Assembly (NCBI GenBank): GCA_029961685.1
Contig: JARWKL010000011.1
Span: 7,070,501-7,134,500 of the forward strand
Direction of reading: 5' to 3'
DNA: 64,000 bases
From: Aristolochia californica
Taxonomy: Eukaryota > Streptophyta > Magnoliopsida > Piperales > Aristolochiaceae
In this document: in pieces, positions 56,840-64,000 of the stretch
Position numbering within the stretch: the stretch's first letter is position 1
Layout: each line of letters starts with the position of its first letter
Translations under genes and position numbers: made by a program
The notes under the pieces: model-generated
Database searches by the model: none
What the model saw: only the letters and a program-made list of their open reading frames with translations
What the model was told of the DNA's origin: nothing

Positions 56840-57572
56840 TGACCTTTGCTTCTTCCAATGCCAATATCTCCTTAATATAGATCAAATTGACATGAAATTT
56901 TATCCTTATGAAACTAGACATAAATATATTTAATCTAAGTATACCTTATCTTGATAAAGTATACTTAGTTTTAGATTAATAATCTGATAGATTTCAGACT
57001 CTACAATCTAGCCTAACTGAGTACTCTGTCTTCTTTGGCTAGCATAACCATTGACTCTTCCAAGATGGATATATCCATATAAAAAACATAGATTGAGAAT
57101 TGGTTGAATAATTAAGAAAATAGAATTACAGATATTTCTTTTGGTATATAATTCTCCATATAAAGTCTCGTTCTTGATGGCATAAAACCACTTGAAAGTT
57201 GAAGCATTTTGCTATTGCACGAAACTTTTTTGTTGTTTGACCTTTGTTGCTTCAGATGTTGATTTATCTTTCTAGAGAAATCTGATTTTAACTATTCTTT
57301 TTTGAGTTGGAAACTAGACTCAAATATCTTTCCAACAATATAAAAATTTCTATATGAAACTAGACTCAAATATCTTTCCAATGGTATAAATTTTTTTATA
57401 TGAAACATATGGTAGGAGAGTTAAAAATCCAATGAAAAACATGAATTGAGAAATAAGACTAAAGGAAAAATGAGAAATTCCTTTTGTTTCTTTTTCTTTT
57501 TCTTCTTCTTCCTCCTCTTCTTCTCCATCTTCTTCTACTTTTCAACTCAAATCTTTCCCTGCTCTAATAACA
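56840..57572 (-). mobile_element. Internal region of LTR element with primer site
   Basis: Shares with 25712-27784 and 61690-62150 a run around CAAATTGACATGAAATTTTATCCTTATGAAACTAG, and includes the leader also found at 2962-3153. The complement of 57561-57572 is TGTTATTAGAGC (decayed iMet site). Confidence 0.6.
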
Positions 57573-57808
57573 TGTTAGAACTTATGATTCTATTATGATC
57601 AAATTAGAAGATGATTAAGGGTTGTGAAGAAGAAGAAGAAGAGTTGTGAAGAGATGGTTGTGTTCCAAACCCTCCCCCTTAAGCTCTATTTATAAATGAT
57701 AAAAGTAATAATATTATAATTATACCCTTTACCCTAATAAGATTGAAAAAAAAACAAAAAAAACTAATTACATTAGTGCCACCCCGAATTACATCATATC
57801 TTCCAATA
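57573..57808 (-). repeat. LTR, 'TGTTGGAAGATA' family
   Basis: Starts TGTTAGAACTT. It contains CCAAACCCTCCCCCTTAAGCTCTATTTATAAATG and ends ACATCATATCTTCCAATA. It directly abuts plus-strand Copia coding sequence. Confidence 0.7.
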
Positions 57809-58952
57809 GGAAATACCATAGATTTGTCTTTCTACCTAGCCCAAAAAATATTGCTTCTAGTCATCTTGCTTTAGTTCATTGATTTATTTGGGGACCTATT
57901 AATGTCCCAAATATTTCTCAATCCAAGTATTTTTTTATATTTTTGGATGATTACATGAGAGTTACATGGTTATATTTGATCAAGGACAAGGCTGAAGTAT
58001 TTTCTATTTTCACCTCATTTTGTGCTATGGTGGAAAATCAATTCAACACTAGGGTAAAATCTTTCGATCTGATAATGCAAAAAAATATGTTTCCTCTACC
58101 TTTCAAAAATTTTGAAAGGAAAAATGGATCATTCACCAATCCCCAAGTGTTTATACACCTCAAAAAATCGGTGTCTCAAAAAGAAAACATCAACATCTTA
58201 TAGAGGTTGACAACATTATTATGTTGTCTATAAATGTTCCTCAGTTTTATTGGCCCTATGCAGTCCTCTCTACATGTTTTTTGATTAATCTTATGCCGTC
58301 AAGTGTGCTACAAGGTTCCATTCCCTTATCAAAATTGTTTCCTAATTTGGTTGCTTTTCCTTTACCACCGAAGGTGTTTGGGTGCACCTCTTTTGTTCAT
58401 CACTTAGGGCCAAACCAATGTTAATTTCTTCATCAGGCTATAAAGTGCATTTTCTTGGGGTATTCGAAATTGAAGGTTTTGCTAATGCAAATTGGGTCGG
58501 ATTTCTTGAAGATAAAAAATCTACCTCTGGCTATTGCACAACAGTTAGAAGCAATCTAGTCACTTGGAGGAGCAAAAAATAAAATGTGGTGGCAAGATCT
58601 AGTGTTGAGGCTGAATATCGGGCTACTACACTAGTAGTGAGTGAGTAATGGCTGAGATCATTCATGACTGAGCTAGGATTCCGAATAAATAGGCCCATAC
58701 AACTTTATTACGATAATCAAACAACTATCTATATTGCAACCAATCTAGTCTTTCATGAAAAGACTAAACATATTAAGATAGATTATCACTTTGTTTAGGA
58801 AAAAATCTTAAAGTTAGATTAATATCTATGCTGTATAGACCTTCGAGGAATCAATTGGCAAACATCTTTACAAAAGCTAGTGTTGTGAAGTCACTCATGG
58901 ATACATGCACCAAGTTGGGAATATTTGATTTTTTTTTCACTAGCTTGAGGGA
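57809..58952 (+). pseudogene. Copia pol remnant: integrase joined to RNase H, reverse transcriptase deleted
   Basis: Integrase core at 57890-58200 (FFIFLDDYMRVTWL, FSIFTSFCAMVENQFNTRVKSF) and its C-terminal part at 58221-58430 (LPPKVFGCTSFVHHLG). At about 58440 the sequence passes directly to RNase H (EGFANANWVGFLEDKKSTSGYC at 58470-58535, then SSVEAEYRATT). It then continues to 58950 with the domain's C-terminal part. The whole reverse transcriptase is missing. Stops and frameshifts are present. Confidence 0.85.
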
Positions 58953-58982
58953 GAGTGTTGAAGACATTCAAGTAATATATCA
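58953..58982 (+). repeat. Stub of Copia 3' LTR
   Basis: GCTTGAGGGAGAG is followed by TGTTGAAGACATTC, a polypurine tract and LTR start, cut after about 30 bp where an opposite LTR begins. Confidence 0.55.
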
Positions 58983-59323
58983 AGTTGATTTTCAGGACTC
59001 CATGGATTTAGCTCAAGAAGAAAAAGAGAGAGAGACCCATTGGGAGAAAAAGGAGGAAAAAGAGGTTATGGACTTATGTCCTAACCCTTCCCCTAAAGTC
59101 CAATTTATTGATTAATAATCCTACAATATTATAATTATGCCCCTATAACTTAAACTAATTATATCAGTGCCATCTTTATGAGATGACTCTTTATTTACCA
59201 TCATGTCATCACTTGTGGACCTATGGGCCTTCTCCTTAGTCTATGGGCCTTGAGCTCGTCTTCCACATTTCTTGTATCTGTGGACATTCCTTTGTCTTAT
59301 GGGCTTGGGCCCATTTTCCAACA
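58983..59323 (-). repeat. LTR, 'TGTTGGAAGATA' family (3' LTR of copy C)
   Basis: From TTGATTTTCAGGACTCCATGG to CCATTTTCCAACA, followed by CTCCCCCTC. The last 43 bp and the following internal bases are duplicated in tandem (see next feature). Confidence 0.75.
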
Positions 59324-59452
59324 CTCCCCCTCAAGTTGGGTGTGAGAGAACATCATAAACACCCAGTGGACATTCCTTTGTCTTATGGGCTTGGGCCCAT
59401 TTTCCAACACTCCCCCTCAAGTTGGGTGTGAGAGAACATCATAAACGCCCAA
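59281..59452. repeat. 86-bp tandem duplication across LTR and polypurine tract
   Basis: TGGACATTCCTTTGTCTTAT begins at 59281 and 59367. The copies are nearly identical, so the event is recent. Each copy contains the LTR end, CTCCCCCTC and about 35 bp of interior. Confidence 0.95.
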
Positions 59453-60600
59453 CTTACTGCAAATGGTGTATAGGATCTTCTAGTATAAAATGACACTCCC
59501 CCTAAAGCTGGTGGTCTCTTCCATGAGGTCCAACTGGCATAATATAAGTGAGAGTAAAATCACTCCTAGCTGTAAGACATCGGTCCAACACTCCCCCTAT
59601 AACTGGTGGTCTATACACAGTGCTCAGTAGTGTAATAAAACTCCTCCATCACCGTATCCCTCCACAGGACACCGACTCTCAAATGGTAGGAGTAATAAAT
59701 GCCAATTAAGGGGGTAATGAGTAATTACCTAGAAAATAATATTCTGGGGCCACCATGTGTTTTTTTCATTATCAGAATAACCAATGTTGATAAAAATCAG
59801 CAACTGAGAAGTCCTTCTTCAATAATAATGTCCCAGCCAAAGAGATATTAATAGTAGTAGCTAAAATGGGTCTGGGCCCAATGACACATACAAAATAATG
59901 AAAATCCTAAAAAAAAACCCATAAAATAATCCGTTGTGAGTCCATTAGAAGGTTGTGCACCAAATAATATACTGACCAAAGAATAAGTTGTCAATACTTC
60001 AAAATAACAATCCAGCCAGAGGCAAGGAACCAAGTCGAGCTGAGTCAGATATCACAATATAGCCGAGTTTTAGAAGAAATATGTATAGAACTTGGGACCC
60101 GAACTTGTATAACAGAGGCTGAAAAACATATGTGCCAAGTTAGGCTGACCAGAAAGAGTTGACCCACACAGAGTTGACTCAGTTTGAGTTGATTCAAGTT
60201 GACTTGGTCAGTAGCTCGTGTCACTGGGTAACCTGGAGAGTAATTGAGGGAAGTCGCTTGTTCGTTGGGTGGACTCGGCTGAGTCCCGTCCGAGTCTCGA
60301 TAGTGCTGAATTAAAAACCCGCTACCCAACTTTGTGGATTTTAATTTCAAAACAGTGTCATCTTCCCCGTGGCGCTGGCCTCCAAACAACAACAATGAGA
60401 GGTCTCGGATGGCAATCACAACAAGAACAATCAGCCAGGTCTGTTGTCCTTGGAATGACAGAGGAGTTTCCAAAAAAAACAACAACATCAAAACGATCTA
60501 GCAGAAGGATCTCACTCCAGCGAAGGAGACTGCCACAGACTTTTCGAACAGAGATAAGTCCTAAGAGAACTTTCTGAATAGGGGAGGATCCAATTTATAT
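59324..60600 (-). mobile_element. Internal region of non-autonomous LTR element (copy C)
   Basis: Reverse-complement relative of 36050-37250 and 62550-63540: shared stretches include the complement of ACACTGTxxxAAAATTAAA near 60350 and GGAGGAGxTTTTAxTACA near 59640. It has the GTTGACTCAG/GAGTTGAC cluster at about 60150-60230. No coding domains. Confidence 0.65.
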
Positions 60601-61316
60601 TCAGAAGCATAAGATCAAGCAAGAGGATGCAAGCCGATTATTTCATGAAGGTAAGAAAAATAAATCTTCTCGATTGGATTCTGATATCTTCAAGAAAAAA
60701 ATAAGCTATTATAGAGAGATCTAAAAATGAAAATGGAACTTTCCAATTAGGAAAGAAATCACTTGTCATTATAGCTAGATTGAAGACTACTCTTCTCAAT
60801 CAATGAAGTTTTTATCATGAGATCTTAGCATTTTTTTCATGTGCATGACTTCATCAAGCCATGAGTTTCGAACAAAGACATAAGATAAAAACTGAGACTT
60901 CCATCCTGACAAGTTGTCAGAGTAGTCTTTGGCGCCATGTTTCTGATTTTGTTGCAGCAGATTCCCGAACGAAGTAGCAGGGATGCTTAACAAACCATTA
61001 AGATGAGAAGAATCCGTTAATAGTTGGCATGATCTCTGGTGTTTGGGTTCGGAGAAATTTCTAAAGATGGAGGAGGCTTCAGTTGAGGATAGGGTAGCAG
61101 AGAGTAAGATGGAGCCAGACCCATCTTCCCACAACTGGTTAACCTAAAAAGATAGAAATAAGAAATGCCTTTTTTTCATGAGCTTCTTCTCTTTTTATGT
61201 CCGCCAATGCGTCGACCAGTCCAGTTTGGCTGGCGGCGGGGTCTCTCAAGTCGTGGCCCAGAGTTTAGAGGGTCAATGCATTACTGGCTACAAATGGATT
61301 TTCTTGGGATCCTTCT
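60601..61316. other. No gene recognised
   Basis: A minus-strand open frame (61134-60796) gives a 112-residue product with no domain that I know. The stretch lies between the oppositely oriented copies C and D and may be the far end of copy C. Confidence 0.35.
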
Positions 61317-63296
61317 TGTTGGAAGATGGGCCCCAACCCACCATGATCACGTGAGGTGGCATAAGAATTCTTATACAATAAGAAGTCTAATAGAGCTACG
61401 ATTATTATGGAAGAGTTTCAGTTTAAAGATGTTTTAGTCATATTAGTCTTCTATTTATATTGGGTTATTTAATTATGCTAGGACTTATCTTTAAGTGTTA
61501 GAGTTTGGATGTAATTTGGACAAAGGTAGTTTAATTATAATTGGACTCTACAGAGGTAATGTGATCCTTTTCCGATTCATTATCTCTAGCCGTTTAGGTT
61601 AGTATTTCTCTTTTTTCAATCCCTATCCCCATTATTTGATTTACGTTTTAACATATATAATGAGATTTTTATATTGTATATTATATATTTACGGAAATAT
61701 ATTTGAGTCTACTTTCCAAGTAAAAATGATTTTTTTTCCAATCGGAGTTATCTACAAAGATAAATTGATATTTGAAGCAGCAAAGGTCAGATTGCAAATG
61801 AGGTTCATGCAGCAACAAAAAGCTTCAACTTTCGAGCTATTTTATGTTATCAAGAGCGAGACTTTATATGATAATTATATATCAAAAGAAATATCTGTAA
61901 GTCTATTTTCTTACCTATTCAACCAATTCTTGATCAGAGATTTTTGTATGGAGATATTGATCTTGGAAAAGTCAATGGTCATGCTGGAAAAAAGGAAAAG
62001 AGTACTTAGTTCGGCAGAGACCGAAATCTATCAGAGTTTATATCTCAATAGAAGTATATTTTATGAAGAGAATTTATACTTGGATGAAATTTATTTAATT
62101 CTAGTTTCATAAGGAGAAAATTTTATGTCAATCTGATCTATATTTAAGGATATATTTGCATTGGAAGAATCAAAGATTATACTAGTATCCTGTTGCATTG
62201 AAAAATCTGAATTTAAGACGAATTATTTTGGGTCACTTTTTGAGTTTCTGTTATTGATCAACTATATCAAGAAAATATCTCACTTACTCCTTTTTTGTTT
62301 ACTAAATCTATGTTATTTGGTTCAAGCTAGGAACACTGTCATTACCTCCCAGCTTGAGGGGAGAAGTAGAAGAAAGACAAGAAAGAGGTATTTTATTCCA
62401 TATATTGTGGTAAGTTTTATGTGACCAAAATATTCAAGAAAGGGGGACACAAAAGATGAAGCTTTTTCATCTAAGAATTTTTTTTTGCAGCTAAGAAAAT
62501 TGAAGATCAAGAATCTTGACTCGTAGTAATAATTGTGGTAATTATTGGTGATACCTGACTCGGCTCAACTCGATTCTATTTCTCTAGCTGGATTATTATT
62601 TTGAGGTATTCGCAACAAATTCCTTGTTCAACATATTATTTGGCGCAAATACTTGCATCAGATTATTTCATGGGTCCTTTTACAAGGTTTTTATTATTTT
62701 GGTTCGTGTTATATGCGCCAAGGCCCATTTCAGTTGCAATTATTGTAGCTCTTTGGATCTGACATTATTATTGAAGAAGTGGTGGCCTCAACATCCTATC
62801 TTCCTCTTTACCCATTACCTATTGGTTATTTGACAACCTTACTCCTACCATCCTTTATTTGACTCTTACCTACTTCTCTGGGCCAACATCTTGCGTGTTG
62901 CTTCGGTTGGGAGTTTAAGTCCATCATAGTTGGGTGTTTTAAGTCCATTGAGACTTTAGATATATATATATATACCCATGAGTCTTTTATCGTCATCTTG
63001 TGAACGACAGACATTACCCTATCACGTCTTTTATAGTTGTCTTGTGAATGACAATCATTTATCATATATCACGTCTTTTATCACCGTCTTGTAAATGACA
63101 AGCATTTATCACCCATTTCTACCCGTGAGAGTTGGTACCCGGGTTGGAACACCATGATGGAGGAGCTTATTATTACATACATGTTACCCCCCTTAATTGG
63201 CATTTATTACTTCTACCATTTGAGTGTCATTGTCCTATGGTGGGACACGGTGATGGAGGAGTTTTTACTACACTTCTAAGCATTACATATAGACAC

Positions 63297-63371
63297 ACTA
63301 CCTGCGAAAGATAGGAGTGCCACTACCTGAGAATGATAGGAGTGCCACTACCTGAGAATGATAGGAGTGTG
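63297..63371. repeat. 25-bp tandem repeat, three copies
   Basis: ACTACCTGxGAAxGATAGGAGTGCC at 63297, 63322 and 63347. Confidence 0.9.
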
Positions 63372-63575
63372 CCCTACATCCAGCATGGATTATGACTTGG
63401 AGTGATTTTACTCTCACTTATTTTATGCCAGTTGGGCCTCATGGAAGAGAGCACCACTGTGAGGGGGAGTATTGGAAGATATAGAGGACTGCCATTTTAT
63501 ATGAGAAGATCCTATACATCATTTGTAGCAAGCTGGGAGTTTATGATGTTCTCTCACCGCCAACTAGAGTGGGAG

Positions 63576-63700
63576 TGTTGGAAGATGGGACCAAGCCCAC
63601 ACAACTAAGGAAGGCCCACATATCCAAGTGTGTTGGAAGATGGACATAAGCCCATAAGACCAAGGAAAACCCACATATCCTAGAGTGTTGGAAGATGGGC
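63576..63700. repeat. 55-bp tandem repeat at LTR start
   Basis: TGTTGGAAGATGG begins at 63576, 63631 and 63686, each followed by AAGCCCA and, in the first two, by CCCACATATCC. The third copy is the start of the LTR proper. Confidence 0.9.
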
Positions 63701-64000
63701 CCAAGCCCATACGATATGAGATACACCATGATCACGTGAGGTGGCATAAGAAGTCTTACACAATAAAAAGTCTAACAGAACCACAATTATTATGGAAGTA
63801 GGTCTCATAGAGGAGTTTTAGTTTAAAGGTGCTTTAGTTATGTTAGTCTTCTATTTATATTAGGTTATTGAATTATGCTAGGACTTATCTTTAAGTGTTA
63901 GAGTTTGGATGTAATTGGGACAAAGGTAGTTTAATTATAATTGGACTCTACTACCTTCCTCTATTATAAATAGAGATTCATGTACTCTGATTACAATAAG

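Larger units (their letters stand above)
61317..64000 (+). mobile_element. Non-autonomous LTR element (copy D), cut by window end
   Basis: LTR start TGTTGGAAGATGGGCCC at 61317 and again at 63686; the right LTR runs past 64000. The left LTR lacks its end and the primer site: at about 61552 it jumps from GGACTCTAC to the leader AGAGGTAATGTGATCC. The interior has a part shared with 25712-27784 (61690-62150) and a part shared with 34810-37778 (about 62550-63540). A 158-codon open frame (61636-62112) overlaps the first part. Other copies do not keep it open, so I do not call it a gene. Confidence 0.75.

Noticed and set aside
60796..61134. A 112-codon minus-strand open frame
   Set aside because: No domain recognised, surrounded by transposon debris, and no codon or splice evidence for a gene.
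61636..62112. A 158-codon open frame in copy D
   Set aside because: The homologous stretches at 27365-27583 and 56880-57360 do not keep it open, and the product is rich in Phe/Ile/Tyr as expected for AT-rich DNA.
63297..63371. Three regularly spaced repeats, considered as a CRISPR-like array
   Set aside because: The repeats are directly adjacent with no spacers, and this is a plant nuclear genome.

Overview
This is a 64-kb piece of plant nuclear DNA, certainly from an angiosperm. It holds two intron-containing plant genes in a sea of nested, decayed LTR retrotransposons and DNA transposons. No bacterial-style operons, rRNA, tRNA or CRISPR were seen. The species cannot be fixed from the sequence alone.

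Host genes. (1) Cytosolic glutamyl-tRNA synthetase, + strand, 19222-22895, six exons joining to a 735-residue protein with intact HIGH-type and KMSKS-like motifs. (2) A Rop guanine nucleotide exchange factor of the PRONE family, - strand, 49039-43549, five exons joining to 570 residues, with a tandem 138-bp duplication just upstream of its start. Both look intact. They are unrelated in function: one charges tRNA, the other activates ROP small GTPases.

Mobile DNA by region. 0-9.5 kb: pieces of several Copia elements (LTR ends, tRNA-iMet-like primer sites, gag remnants). 9.5-18.6 kb: a three-level nest. A Copia LTR is split by a PIF/Harbinger-like element (7-G termini, TAA target duplication), which is split by a degenerate Ty3/gypsy chromovirus (11277-17837, target duplication CCCGC). 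18.9-23 kb: GluRS gene. 24-39.6 kb: two non-autonomous LTR elements (25377-28115 and 34810-37778, the second with a perfect GTCAA duplication), two degenerate Copia pol regions pointing away from a junction near 31.34 kb, a Tourist-like hairpin MITE, and a GATC-rich LTR. 40.1-41.9 kb: a hAT-like element with a perfect 8-bp target duplication. 43.5-49.5 kb: RopGEF gene. 50.1-53.1 kb: a second hAT-like element of the same family, carrying a fragment of a BAHD acyltransferase gene and a ~248-bp tandem array. 53.3-64 kb: more LTR debris, including a 306-bp miniature LTR element (TRIM) with a perfect target duplication.

The least ordinary items are the BAHD gene fragment inside the hAT-like element, the 306-bp TRIM, the Copia/Harbinger/gypsy nest, the family of LTRs packed with TGATCAATCA-type palindromes, and the non-autonomous LTR family with clustered GTTGACTCGG-type motifs. 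I found no sign of an undescribed protein-coding system. The novelty here is in transposon structure and gene capture.
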